This document shows, one piece after another, positions 21,431 through 31,458 of a stretch of DNA of 64,000 nucleotides (positions are counted from its first letter, which is position 1; every line of letters begins with the position of its first letter). The stretch spans positions 20,882,348-20,946,347 of the forward strand of contig CM064519.1 of assembly GCA_032716605.1 (NCBI GenBank), in the 5' to 3' direction. This stretch comes from Paralithodes platypus. Taxonomy: Eukaryota; Arthropoda; Malacostraca; Decapoda; Lithodidae. The notes below the pieces were generated by a model that was given only the letters and a program-made list of their open reading frames with translations, was not told the origin of the DNA and made no database searches. Position numbers and translations under genes: made by a program.

Positions 21431-21739
21431 TCAGTACTATCATCACTTTCATCGTCATGCTCAAATCCAACAAATTGCGCGTCTCTTTGATGAATTTAGT
21501 CTAGATCGTCTAAATCTTCACTATAGTGCGACTGATAAGACTCGGAGCTATCACTGCCCAAGTCATCAACACTATTTTGTCCTTCACCACGTTCATAACT
21601 CCTCAAAGCTATTTCAATACCTCCGGGAGTCAACGCATCTTGTACGTGCCTTTGCGTTAGGGCGCGACGAACCTGGGCAGGCGTCGAAGGGAGCATGGAA
21701 TCGGACACAGGGGAATCACTTTTTGGGCTAGTATCCATG
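21431..21739 (-). pseudogene. piggyBac transposase N-terminus
   Basis: Starts at an ATG whose complement is 21737-21739 (MDTSPKSDSPVSDS) and runs through an acidic N-terminus (SEDLDDLD). An in-frame TAA follows at 21496-21498; after it the same frame continues (QFVGFEHDDESDDSTERDI) across the LINE insertion into the block at 15949-17456. So this part is broken by one nonsense codon and by the LINE, not by a frameshift. Acidic N-termini are common in piggyBac transposases. Confidence 0.85.
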
Positions 21740-21933
21740 TTGGCGGCAGGGTAGAGACTGTTTTGGTGGCGTACATGGTGTCTGGTGGCGTCACCTAGCG
21801 ACCACGGAACGAAATGTTTACGCGCGCCATTCGAAAGCACATACGCAAGCAATGGTACAATGTTGTACCACCCGGGTTCCTCGGGTCAAAACATAATGGT
21901 ACACACGTGTACCACCCGGGGTTGAAGGGTTAA
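21740..21933 (-). promoter_or_regulatory. piggyBac 5' end and terminal inverted repeat
   Basis: Between the start codon and the TTAA at 21930-21933. The terminus carries two GGTACA...TGTACC-type palindromic motifs near CACGTG (about 21857 and 21900), each beside CCCGGG, and a CCCGGGTGGTAC direct repeat. These probably serve transposase binding (inference). Confidence 0.5.
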
Positions 21934-22560
21934 AGTACTGTACCTGAATTGTTAGATTTGACTGAACTCCATATAGATAATATGCCCGAGGGTATATATG
22001 TTTTTTGGGTCATTGTTATAAGCAAAGCTTACATGGATAGCCTAGTGACGGTACACTTAGCCGGTGAACCAGAAACGTCTAGTAATTTGTCAAATGAACT
22101 CACCTTAACATATAAGGTGTTAGGATACTCCAGTGGTTGTCACTTGGAGGGGGAGGGGATGTTTTACTCGTTGAAAAAGATTCTTCTCCGGTAGTGTTGT
22201 CGCTCCTTGAGTCTGGAGATTATAACAAGGGGCCAGAATTGTATGGTGGAATTAATACCGGAATTATTAGGTCTACTGTACTTAGGTTTTTGGTAAAGTA
22301 GGGTCTAGTTATGTCCCGTTTATTTTAATCCGACTCCCGTTGTCTTTTATGTAAGAAGTAGCCTAGTGAATTAATATTCAGTAAAATTGGATATAATTAT
22401 CCGGAAATTTGTTAGGCAAGTATAGCCTTTTTAGGAAGGGGACGGAAACTTGTACTTGTTTCCTGGAAATTAGTTAAAATATGTAAATCGTGAGAATACA
22501 CTTTGTAGGTGACTTGGAAATGTCTAGAGTTTTGCCCAGTGAACTCACTTTAGAGATATG
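21934..22560. other. DIRS-B interior, no gene seen
   Basis: AT-rich sequence with scattered stops. A phrase like GGTGAC(C/T)TGG.AATGTCTA recurs near 22070, 22508 and 23128, suggesting diverged internal repeats. The 81-aa frame at 21949-22194 has no recognisable domain. Confidence 0.5.
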
Positions 22561-23126
22561 GGTTATTTAGCCGAATGAAGAGAGACCTACCCTTGTATTG
22601 AGTATTGTTCACATGTGTGGGGAGGTTCCTCTCACACCGCTCTCCTAGACAAGGTTGAAAGGAAGGCCTTTCGTATCATTAACTCCCGTCCACTCCCAAC
22701 TCTCTGCAATCTCTCTCTCTCCGCCGCAATGTTGCATCTCTCTCGCTATTCTATCGCTACTATAATAATCAGTGTTCCTCGGAGCTATCCCAGTGCATAC
22801 CACCTCCTTTACGTAGGGCACGTGGTACCCGTCTTGCAACTCAATCCCACCCCTACTCTGTGCAACTCTCCAACCCAAGAGTGAAACGTTACTCTCAAAC
22901 TTTCTTCTACTCAACATCTGAGCTCTGGAACTCTCTCCCAGAATCAGTCTTTCCCTCTTCCTATGACTTAAATTGCTTCAAACTCCGTGTGTCCAGGCAT
23001 TTTGGCTCGAACGTCCCTTGATTTTGGCCCTGTCACTCTTTCAACTATGGGGGAGGCACTCGCTATAGGCAGTTATGCCTTTTGCCTCCCTCAATCACAT
23101 AGAAAAAAAAAAAAAAAAAAAAAAAA
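22561..23126 (+). pseudogene. 5'-truncated LINE 3' end with poly(A) tail
   Basis: Encodes the end of an RT C-terminal domain (HMCGEVP / HVWGGSSHTALLDKVERKA FRIIN) with frame changes, then FFYSTSELWNSLPESVFPSS and SRHFGSNVP before a stop, a short 3' UTR and a 26-base poly(A) run (23101-23126). The W.S...L..V..KA.R.IN and LWNSLP...FP patterns match the minus-strand LINE at 47188-48811, which also has a poly(A) tail, so these are the same group. It inserted within DIRS-B. Confidence 0.8.
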
Positions 23127-25025
23127 CAGGTGACCTGGTCATGTCTACCATGGGGGCGAAAGGTGGGCACTAGCCTTGTATTGTTTATTTTAATTAAAAT
23201 GGTAGTAAGTATGACCCAGCCTAGAGTAATCGGCCAGAATTTCCATTTGATTCCTTTCATGGAACCCTGGTTTGTTTTTCTTAGAGTAGGCTATGACAAA
23301 GTTTAGGGTATGGTACTGGGTAAAATAATATTTGTTTCTCTTACTGGGACCTGGAATTGTCCTTGTCCTAGTATGGCAGAGTCTTAAATCACCTGGCACC
23401 CTTATGGTGGTGGCGGTATGGTGTTACCCGGGAATATTGGTATTCTGGATTGACCCCCACATTTTTTTTTTTTTTTTTTTAAACTGATTAGAAAAACTTA
23501 CTTGTTTAAGCTTTCGCACTTATCTTAATTCTGTTAGGTTAGATAACGGGGTCTGACTTCTTTATTAAAATCTGACCTAACCTAGAGTACCCGGTAATAA
23601 TTTCTAGTTAAATTTTTTATATTGGGATTTGGTTTGTTTTTCAAAATTAAAGTTTGGGTCCGTTTAGGGTACCCGGTGGAAAAAAGTTGTTTAGGCTAGG
23701 CCTAGGGTAACCGAGACTTTCAGAAGAATTTTGTTGTGATATGTATTCGGGTTTGACTTTGTTTGTATGGTATTATTGTATCCAATGAACATGTACTAAT
23801 CAAGTCGGTTTAATATCAAATAAAACATAAAAGAAGGTTACAGGTGGCGTTTCCTAAAGGAAGCCTGTGGTGTTAACGCCTTTAAGTTTCATAGAACAGT
23901 TGGTGTAACACAGGAATAAACTATCCATTCAGTTTATATATTCCAGGGGAAATGAAACATTCATTATCACCCAAATTTATTATTATGTAGGCCTACATAT
24001 CCTATTCATGGCCTCAGGTAATGTTACCAAAAAATATTTATACTCTAAGCCTAGATCTAATCCCTGGGATTATGGAGTATATTGGAAACCTTATTGCATT
24101 CATAGTGTTTCCTCTTAAAAAATAATTAATGTTCCTGGGTAGCCTAGGCTTACTTTAGTCTAGGGAACGATTATTACATGACCTTAATACTTGAGGTTGT
24201 ATGGTGGTAGGCCTATGTTATTATTGTATTTCCGGCCCATCTGGGTACTCGGGACTTTAGCCATACTCGGTAACTCGGTAGTCCTGGTAACCGGGCCTTA
24301 TTGAGATAAGGACTCGGGAACTCGGGAACTTGAGGTTGTATGGTGGTATGTTATTATTGTATTTCCGGCCCATCTGGGTACCCGGGACTTTTCGCCATAC
24401 TCGGCAGTCCTGGTAACCGGGCCTTATTGAGATAAGGACTCGGGAACTACGGGAACTTGAGGTTGTATGGTATTCCAGTATCGCGGCTCGCCCGACGCCC
24501 GCATAACTGGGCACTCGGGACTGTCACCATATCTGGCAGACTGGCAGTCCCGCACTCGGGACTGTCACCATATCTGGCAGTCCCGGTGTCCGGGCCTTGG
24601 AACCGGACCTTTTGAGACAGGGCCTAGGTAACTGTATCTAGGTATTTGGAAAAATTAACAGCATGTCGTATTAGAATCTTACATCATAGTGGGATACAGT
24701 ATATTCAAATATGATATTATTATAGGTACAGTACTCTTGATACCCTTGGAAGACAAAAAGGATATATGAGTGCTTGAATAATGTTAAAGTGTAAATAAGG
24801 CAAATAAATAAAGTTAAAGTTAATATTCACTTTTAAAGGAAAACTTGGAAGTAAAGTACTGAAAGAATCGTAGTGAATTGTGGAGTGAAGCATTGAATGG
24901 AGATAGGTTAAAATTTTCTGGAAATTAGGCTTAGGAAATTTTGATCCTAAGTAAAAATATTACGGTGGCCTGAAAAATAACCTCTTAAGGACTCGCACGT
25001 CTACCTTGGCTGGCTCGGTGGGCGA
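23127..25025. other. DIRS-B interior, no gene seen; short tandem repeats
   Basis: No coding domain found. A ~131-140 bp unit beginning ACTTGAGGTTGTATGG recurs at about 24188, 24328 and 24459, with GGTAACCGGGCC and ACTCGGGAACT motifs, a GC-rich island in otherwise AT-rich DNA. A poly(T) run is at 23463-23480. Confidence 0.6.
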
Positions 25026-25296
25026 GAGAGAAGGTTCCTGGGAGGAACAGCCAACTGCAGGTGTGTGGGAAGCTGAGGAAGACCGGAGCGCGCGTGGGCG
25101 CGGTGTTCCAACTGTGCTAATTCTTTTCTTTTTATTTCCTACTTTCAGTGGCTCCAACCCAATGACGTACCGTAGGAATGATTAAGGGGTACCCCCTATG
25201 ATGATCTTGGTTCTCGACCACCGTGATCCAGGTTAACCCGGGCTCAGAGGAGCCCGGAACGAGGCCATATTAACATAGGCTCTTACGTCATTGACG
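25026..25296 (-). repeat. DIRS-B inverted terminal repeat, high-coordinate side
   Basis: Inverse of 9461-9729. The element then ends GGAGCCACCAATAAAT at 25315, where LINE sequence resumes. Confidence 0.9.
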
Positions 25297-25315
25297 TAAG
25301 GAGCCACCAATAAAT

Positions 25316-26170
25316 AGATTGGTTCCTTCTCTATAAATTTCAAGGAACCTACTATATTTACCTTGTACATCTTGTTCCTTCAAAATAAGATCCCAATCTA
25401 CTCCCTCTAAATATCTTTTCAAGGATACATAATCAGCTTTACTATAATTTAGTCTGTCATTTATACAGCTATTGTCTAATCTATTGGCATTACTCGAGAT
25501 CAACTTCCATTTCAGTAATAGGTGATCACTTTTGCCTACAGGACATAGATAGTTTATATCACTAATTTCGTGGGGATCTTTTGTAAAAATCAGATCGAGT
25601 TTAGAAGGTTCGTTATTACCCCTCATTCTAGTATTCTCCTTCACATGTTATGCAAGTACATTCTCCGTAACCAACTCTAATAGCCGACTTCCCCAGGATC
25701 TCTGGTTTGGTCCTGCATCTCCCGATTCCCAATTAACCTCACCACAGTTGAAATCTCCCACCAAGATCAATCTATTCTTTCTTAAAAGCAATCTTCTCAA
25801 CGACTGAATCATATCCTCGACCATCTCCTCAAACTTTAACTCCCTCCATGCTCTGGTCTTTGGTGGCATGTAAACTACTGTTATGTCTAGCTTTTTTCCT
25901 TCTATATCATTGAGTTCAACTGCCATTATTTCTGCCTTGTCATTACTTAATTCCACTTGCTTTGCTGTCATAGGGTTCTTAACTAATACTGCCACTCCAC
26001 CTCCCCTTTTTCCCTTTCTATCATATCTCCATACATTATATCCTTCACTAAACACTATAGTGCTGTCAAAGTTCTGGTTCAGTTTTGTCTCCGTCAAACA
26101 GATTATCTGTGGTTGATCCTTTCTTAATATTTCATCTAACTCTACCTTTTTACTGTTTATTCCATCTATA
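25316..26170 (-). pseudogene. CR1/Jockey-like LINE, endonuclease half (continues at 7440-9398)
   Basis: Minus-strand APE endonuclease: start near 26170 (YYTNIDGINSKKVELDEIL), PQIICLTETKLN with the catalytic Glu, RGGGVAVLVKNP, VVYMPPKTRAW, LVGDFNCGEVNW, and PSKLDLIFTKDP then VGKSDHLLLKW with the Asp-His pair. One stop or frame change falls at 25645-25650. It ends at GTNLF where DIRS-B begins and resumes at 9398. A 5' neighbour, 26222-26691, is the likely ORF1 remnant. Confidence 0.92.
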
Positions 26171-26221
26171 TTAGTGTAGTAGCACAGTACTGTATATTGG
26201 AATCCTCCTCCTTGTTTCTCT

Positions 26222-26691
26222 TCACTCTTTGCCTCCTACCAGGTTCACCTCCTCCTCCACATTCCCTGCTAGTTCTATTCTCCTCCCCCCCCCCCCCCTC
26301 CACAATCTCCTGTACCCCCTCTCAGACTCTCTTTCCCCCTGTTCCACCTTCTCCACCATGTCCTGACTCTCTCTCCGGTCCCCTGCTCCCTGCATTATCT
26401 CTCCCTCCGACTTGGTACTTGTCTCCCTGCCTCTTTCACTATCACTCCTCTTACTTTCAGTTCTTGGTGGCTCCTGATGTACCATTTCCTTAATTGCCCT
26501 TCCCTTATTCTCCAAAAAAAAATCTTCTTTTGCTCTTCAGACAACTTTCCATTCTCTTCATCAGCCATAGCTTGTAGTTCCCTTAACTGTTCTCGTTCTT
26601 CTACACTTAGGTCCTTTTTTACCCTTATATGCTTCAGCTCTGTCAAATTTAATTTCCAGCTTACATTGGCTACTGCTTCTGATGATGACAA
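26222..26691 (-). pseudogene. Probable LINE ORF1 C-terminal remnant
   Basis: A charged, coiled-coil-like minus-strand frame (WKLNLTELKHIRVKKDLSVE, then LSEEQKKIFFWRIREGQ) directly upstream of the endonuclease, followed by a Glu/Arg-rich stretch over a C-tract (26287-26300). I do not recognise a defined domain; the position before ORF2 is the main argument. It is cut at about 26690 by a palindromic-MITE fragment. Confidence 0.5.
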
Positions 26692-26790
26692 TATGTCATG
26701 GGGGGGTGAGGGGGTGCCCTCAACATATTATTGTATCCAATGGCATTCAAAATTAGACGGGAACATGATTGCAAGCGTCCGAAATTAATA
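26685..26790 (-). mobile_element. Palindromic MITE fragment
   Basis: Contains GATGATGACAATATGTCATG, a G run, and CAACATATTATTGTATCCAA with GACGGGAACATGATTGCAAG, all modules of the complete copy at 29558-29848. One terminus is missing. Confidence 0.75.
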
Positions 26791-27122
26791 ATTAATTAAT
26801 TAATAATAAATGCTTCAGCCTGATTATGTCCTCCCGCTGTAACCAACGCTCTTTCCCATATGTTCACACTTCATATCGTTCCCAACTGTTGGAGTTCAAT
26901 ACTGTTGAAGGTGGTGAAAGTAAACATCATTAAACACAGAAAACCAACTGTTGAAGGTGGTGAAAGTAAACATCACTAAACAAAGAAAACCATTTATAAT
27001 ATTGAAGGGGAGTGTGAAAAACATCGGTCCCGCTAACATGATCAATGATCATGCTGTCAAGGCAGTGATAACGTGATTACGGGTGCTGACCTATCAAATA
27101 TAGTATGTGTACCTAAACTCTG
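26791..27122. repeat. Intergenic stretch with a doubled ~49-bp unit
   Basis: ACTGTTGAAGGTGGTGAAAG TAAACATCA occurs twice (about 26901 and 26949), each followed by an A-rich AAACACAGAAAACC-like run. Otherwise nothing recognised. Confidence 0.6.
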
Positions 27123-28462
27123 TTCAGATGAGCTGTGCACCTGGCACCTAGTGGAGGTTTGTAACGACGCCCGTGATAGGCTCTCTAAGCATCATCCTCG
27201 CTGAGGGGCCGTGTGCGTGATTGACCGTAAAATATTATCCTCACTCACGGGCCTAAGGTATCTTATCTGTGATAAAATGCTTCATTATGCATAAAATAAA
27301 TAGTCTACAACATTATTATGCAGTTAACATAATAGCTAGTGATTGCAGCATCATGTAGCTGCCAAATAATTTGCAATAATTTGTGTTTACATGGACAGCA
27401 GCTGGTCCGACTGTACTGTGGAATGTTCCATTCCTTTAATTTTATTTCAGTAAAAAACAAATGGAAGAAAACGAGTAAATACGAATGTCTATGTTATCTG
27501 TTTAATACATATGATTAATATGAGGAAATTCAAGTGTTGTCCTAGCCTCATGAAATTAATATAGAAGGTAGCAGAAGTATGGAACTGTCCTTGCAATGGA
27601 CAGACGAAACGGGACGAACTATGGGCGGGACAATACAGTTATACAGACTACTTTTCTCTGTAATGACAACCCTCAGGATCCCTGGGCAGTGCTGTCTGCT
27701 ACTCGTATTTAAAGGGACAGGGAGAATCCGTTGGTCAACCCCCTCCCCCTCTCCTCCCTCCTCACCCACAACTCTCCCGTTTAGTGAGCCTATTCACCGC
27801 GCTCAGAACTTTGACAAGAGGGCTATGGGCCTTCTTACAAGAAAAATAATGCATACAGAATAATAAAATAATAGGCTAAAAATACTATTACTAATACTAA
27901 TACTAATAATATAAATAAATAAATATATAGATAAACAATCACAGAGAGAAGTCGTCTGTGTTTTCCCGACCATAGTTCGTCCCGTTTCGTCTGTCCATTG
28001 CAAAAACAGTTCCATACTTCTGCTACCTTCTATATTAATTTCATGAGGCTAGCACAACACTTGAATTTCCTAATATTAATCATATGTATTCAACAGATAA
28101 CATAGACATTCGTATTTACTCGTTTTCTTCCATTTGTTTTTTACTGAAATAAAATTAAAGGAATGGAACATTCCACAGTACAGTCGGACCAGCTGCTGTC
28201 CATGTAAACACAAATTATTGCAAGTTATTTGGCAGCTACATGATGCTGCAATCACTAGCTATTATGTTAACTGCATAATAATGTTGTAGACTATTTATTT
28301 TATGCATAATGAAGCATTTTATCACAGATAAGATACCTTAGGCCCGTGAGTGAGGATAATATTTTACAGCCAATCACGCTCACGAGGATGATGCTTAGAG
28401 AGCTTATCACGGGCGTTGTTACAAACCTCCACTAGGTGCCAGGTGCACAGCTCATCTGAATG
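27123..28462. mobile_element. Foldback element: ~500-bp inverted repeats around a 333-bp centre
   Basis: The left arm 27123-27630 is the inverse of 27964-28462 over almost its full length with scattered substitutions and small indels. Outer ends read CAGATGAGCTGTGCACCTGG; inner ends read GGGACGAACTATGG. The spacer (27631-27963) has a CCTCCCC-rich block and no gene. No target duplication was spotted. Long inverted arms without a transposase suggest a non-autonomous foldback DNA transposon, or an inverted duplication. Confidence 0.85.
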
Positions 28463-28917
28463 GAGTATAGTACCCTAGTACCTAGAGTAAGGCGTCCAGC
28501 AATATATAGATAGATAGACCTAGTACCCAGTACATGGGATACAAGAGTACCCTATACCTACCAGCTAGTGCGGGTTCCTAGTACCCAGTGCGTAGTATAC
28601 AAGACAAACTTAACCTACCAGCTAGTGCATGTTCCTAGTAACACCAAATTGTCATTAACCTAACCTAACTTAACCTAGTGTGCTTAGTGGGGGCTGCGGC
28701 CCCAACACGCCCGCTGTTAGCACGTAAAAATCAGACTAACCTCAGAGGTTTTATGATCAGCAAATATAATTCAGACTAACCTCGAAGGCTTCATGGTCAG
28801 CAAATATAATTCAGACTAACCTCGGACTATCGACGGTGGAAGTTCTGTTAATAATACTGTGTAAAAGATGTTCTAGTGCCCTCACACATCAAAAGAACGG
28901 CAAGAATGTTAAGTGCG
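28463..28917. repeat. Short tandem and dispersed repeats, no gene
   Basis: CCTAGTACCCAGT and ACCAGCTAGTGC motifs repeat between 28485 and 28640; a ~50-bp unit (TCAGACTAACCTC, then GGTCAGCAAATATAAT) occurs about 2.5 times at 28731-28830; a short CCTAACCTAACTTAACC tract lies at 28660-28676. Confidence 0.6.
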
Positions 28918-29155
28918 GGCGTACCGCCAGCCTTGTTTACACTACACATAGTGGCGTCGGACCTTTCCCATCATGTTCCTGTCTATTTTGACTGCCTTTG
29001 GATATAAAAATACATTAGCCTAACCAAACAACCTAACCTAACCTAACCTAGTATTCATAGACAGGGGGCAAATAGCAGAAAATATAGCTTCGAAATAGAC
29101 GGGAACGTAACTGCGAGCGCACAACATGACAACCGTACACCCGGAAACTACAGTA
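28918..29155 (+). mobile_element. Palindromic MITE copy with telomere-like insert
   Basis: Starts GGGCGTACCGCCAGCCTTG and ends near ACAACCGTACACCCGG. The centre is replaced by TTAGCCTAACCAAACAACCT plus (AACCT)n at 29012-29050, a telomere-like tract also found in the copies at 29893 and 35513. Confidence 0.75.
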
Positions 29156-29557
29156 CATCCTTCCCAAAAGCACTTCACTGATCATATGGCAACTCTTCCT
29201 CAATTCCATTATGGTCGAAACTGAGATTTCATCAGGCAACAGAGACGAAAATCTAAGTGACGTCACTGTTGTCACACGTAGTTTCGCAAAAACCAATAAA
29301 ATTACAAACATTGGTGTGACGTCACCGTTGCCACACGCAGTTCATTGACCAATAGAATATCAGCTTATAACATAACATTCGGCTGGGCTAGCTCTTTTGT
29401 TGCGTTTCTCGTAGTCTACGGACTGTTTACGCGGTGATTGTGCTTTATACTCAATTTACTAAGGTATTGTAGGATTATATTAATTTTGTACCTGAACTAA
29501 AACAATCTTCAACTCCATAGAAGCTATAACTAAAATGTTATAAGAGAAATTATTGTG
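29156..29557. other. No gene recognised
   Basis: AT-rich sequence with two similar segments (TGACGTCACTGTTGTCACACG at about 29259 and TGACGTCACCGTTGCCACACG at 29317) and CAATAGAAT/CAATAAAAT. A CRE-like TGACGTCA core is doubled, but no gene follows that I can support. Confidence 0.4.
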
Positions 29558-29848
29558 GGATGGATGTAGTTTTCGGGCGTACGGTCGTCAAGTTTACATA
29601 GGGCGATCGCCGTGGTTAACTTTGCGTCTATTTTGACGGCAATTTTTTCCCGGTTATTTGCCTCCTGCTGGCAATATATATGATGATGACAATATGTCAT
29701 GGGGGGGGTGAGGGGGGACAAAGCCACCCCTCAACATATTATTGTATCCAAAGGCAGTCAAAATAGAAGGGAACATGATGGCAACCGTCCGCCGCCGCTC
29801 CGCGTAGTGTAAACAAGGCTGACGGTACGCCCGAATTCTACATTTTAC
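29558..29848 (-). mobile_element. Complete palindromic MITE copy
   Basis: One end reads GGATGTAGTTTTCGGGCGTA then CGGTCGTCAAGTTTACA; the other is its inverse, TGTAAACAAGGCTGACGGTA then CGCCCGAATTCTACAT, giving about 37-bp imperfect TIRs. The centre holds an (ATG/CAT)n segment, a G run and ACAATATGTCATG. Non-coding, ~290 bp. This copy defines the family. Confidence 0.85.
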
Positions 29849-29892
29849 CCATTATTGCCGGTATATTATACAGTATATCATGAAAAAACATC

Positions 29893-30100
29893 GGGGTAGA
29901 ATGTAGAGTTCGGGCGTTCCGCCAGCCTTGTTTACACTACGCGGAATGGCGTCGGACGGTTGCTATCATGTTCCAGTCTATTTTGACAATAATAATATGT
30001 TAGCCTAACCTAACAACCTTACCTAACCTATCCTAGTATAATGGGTGGGGGCTGCCGCCCCCACACCCCCACTGTTCACATATGCCGGTAACACAACTCA
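29893..30100 (+). mobile_element. Palindromic MITE fragment with CCTAA tract
   Basis: Begins GTAGAATGTAGAGTTCGGGC and reaches GTCTATTTTGACAATAATAA, then passes into TAGCCTAACCTAACAACC and GGGGGCTGCCGCCCCCAC, a perfect GC hairpin at about 30047-30064. The second terminus is absent. Confidence 0.7.
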
Positions 30101-30189
30101 TTCACAAGATAATGTTTAATTTTTTAATTCGATTTTCGATGTATTTTTCTGTGAAGTGGGTATTTTTTCAATTTGTCGATAACTAAAAT

Positions 30190-30690
30190 CGGCAAGAAAG
30201 TTAAGTGCGGGTGTACTCCCAGCCTTGTTTACACTACGCGTAGTGGCGTCGGACCTTTGCCATCATGTTCCCGTCTATTTTGACTGCCTTTGGATACAAT
30301 AATATGCCCTCACCCCCTCATGACATATTGTCATCATCATATATATTGCCAGCAGGGGGCAAATTACCGATAAAAATCGCCGTCAAAATAGACGCGAACT
30401 TACCCACGGCGATCGACAAATGTAAACATGACGGCGGCGTCGGACCTTTGCAATCATGTTCCCGTCTATTTTGAATGCCATTGGATACAATAATATATTG
30501 AGGGGGGGCTTTGCCCCCCCTTCCCCCCCCCCCCCCCACCCCCATGACATATTGTCATCATCATAATTATATATTGCCAGCAGGGGGGCAAATAACCGAA
30601 AAAAATCGCCATCAAAATAGACGCTAAGTTAACCGCGGCGATCGCCCTATGTGAACATGACGACCGTACGCCCGGAATCTACATCCATCC
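30190..30690 (+). mobile_element. Two adjacent palindromic MITE copies, partly fused
   Basis: The first copy starts near GTGCGGGTGTACTCCCAGCC (30205) and reaches TGTAAACATGACGG at 30420; a second copy begins at once inside its own left arm (GGCGTCGGACCTTTGC) and finishes with CGTACGCCCGGAATCTACAT at about 30685. Long C runs lie at 30508-30540. The head-to-tail fusion suggests recombination between copies. Confidence 0.75.
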
Positions 30691-30785
30691 CCTAAAATCC
30701 TCAATGCGGACTACCGGTATATGGAGAAAAATATGGCGAATCTATTGGTGCCTATTTTCGGTACATATTACCGAAACTACCACTA

Positions 30786-31181
30786 CAGTCGAACCTCGCA
30801 TGAGCGGACTAATAGGGGGGGACCCTGGTCCGCACATTGAAAATAGAGTAAAAATACAATGAATTTTAACATGTACTAACCAAAACTGTATACAAAAATT
30901 ACTTAATAATATAAGACTGTCTAAAAACATGTTTTCCTTACCTTAATATCTATTGAAGTATTTACACTATAAAATAAATGACTTAATGATATAATACTTG
31001 TAAACAAACTGATTTTTTCGGCGGGAAAATGCTGCCGCATCACCCGCCTACCGGACAACTTTCAAATTAGCGGTCTTTTGCCCGATTTGTCCAGACTTTA
31101 GGGCGCTTGTCCGATCTCGATTTTTTGTCCGTACAAACCGAAGTCTGTTCACCAGGGGTCCGCTCATGCGAGGTTCGACTG
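30786..31181. mobile_element. pogo/Tigger-like MITE with TA duplication
   Basis: Inverted ends CAGTCGAACCTCGCATGAGC (GGAC follows) are exact at both sides, flanked by TA at 30784-30785 and 31182-31183. 396 bp, AT-rich, no ORF. The end type matches pogo/Tigger elements. It is related in kind, not in sequence, to the MITE at 6211-6562. Confidence 0.92.
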
Positions 31182-31458
31182 TAATTATTTTTCAATATTT
31201 GAAGGCTATTATAGAATAAGGATGTTACAAAGATCATATTAAAATTTGTTTCAACCTCCGGTGATACATTTTACGTGCACTATAGCCTACTGTATAAAGC
31301 ACTGTACAAAAAAAAAAAAAAAAAAAAAAATCTATAGGCTAGACGGAAGTGAAACTCTTATTAAGCCTCCTAACCTTTGACCAGTGAAGATGTCCCGAGT
31401 GACCGCTAGTGACATAACTTTTTACCCATAAGTGAGGTGCTAGTGAACATTCTTAGTG
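31182..31458. other. LINE 5' region or flank, no ORF
   Basis: Holds a 21-base poly(A) run (31310-31330) and then sequence leading to the ORF1 start of the next LINE. A TSD or LINE 5' end could not be placed. Confidence 0.4.

Larger units (their letters stand above)
12372..21933 (-). mobile_element. piggyBac transposon with nested DIRS fragment and LINE
   Basis: TTAA target duplications lie at 12372-12375 and 21930-21933. The ends are inverted: CCCTCCAACCCCGG at 12376 and, on the minus strand, CCCTTCAACCCCGG just inside 21930. The transposase is read on the minus strand in three blocks (21431-21739, 15949-17456, 13818-14913). Without the two insertions the element is about 4.6 kb. It sits inside DIRS-B, so it is younger than that insertion. 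Confidence 0.93.
9399..25315 (-). mobile_element. Gene-less DIRS-type insertion (DIRS-B), 15.9 kb with nested elements
   Basis: It has inverted terminal repeats (about 9461-9729 and 25026-25296) and an internal complementary region (9787-9893) whose sequence is the inverse of the two element ends joined together, the diagnostic DIRS1 layout. The ICR lies next to the low-coordinate end, so the element points to the minus strand. There is no TSD: removing 9399-25315 joins CCAATCT and GTTTGTCCC and restores the LINE frame (GTNLF-VPRYKTGNF). Without the nested piggyBac it is about 6.4 kb. No RT, RNase H or YR coding was found in its own 9894-12371 and 21934-25025 segments. Confidence 0.85.

Noticed and set aside
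9461..25296. CRISPR array or satellite reading of the repeated ends
   Set aside because: Only two long inverted copies plus one ICR exist; the arrangement is DIRS termini. No spaced short direct repeats anywhere in the window.
29250..29340. Doubled TGACGTCA as a cAMP-response promoter
   Set aside because: The two sites lie in a small tandem duplication (TGACGTCAC.GTTG.CACACG) with no supported gene nearby.
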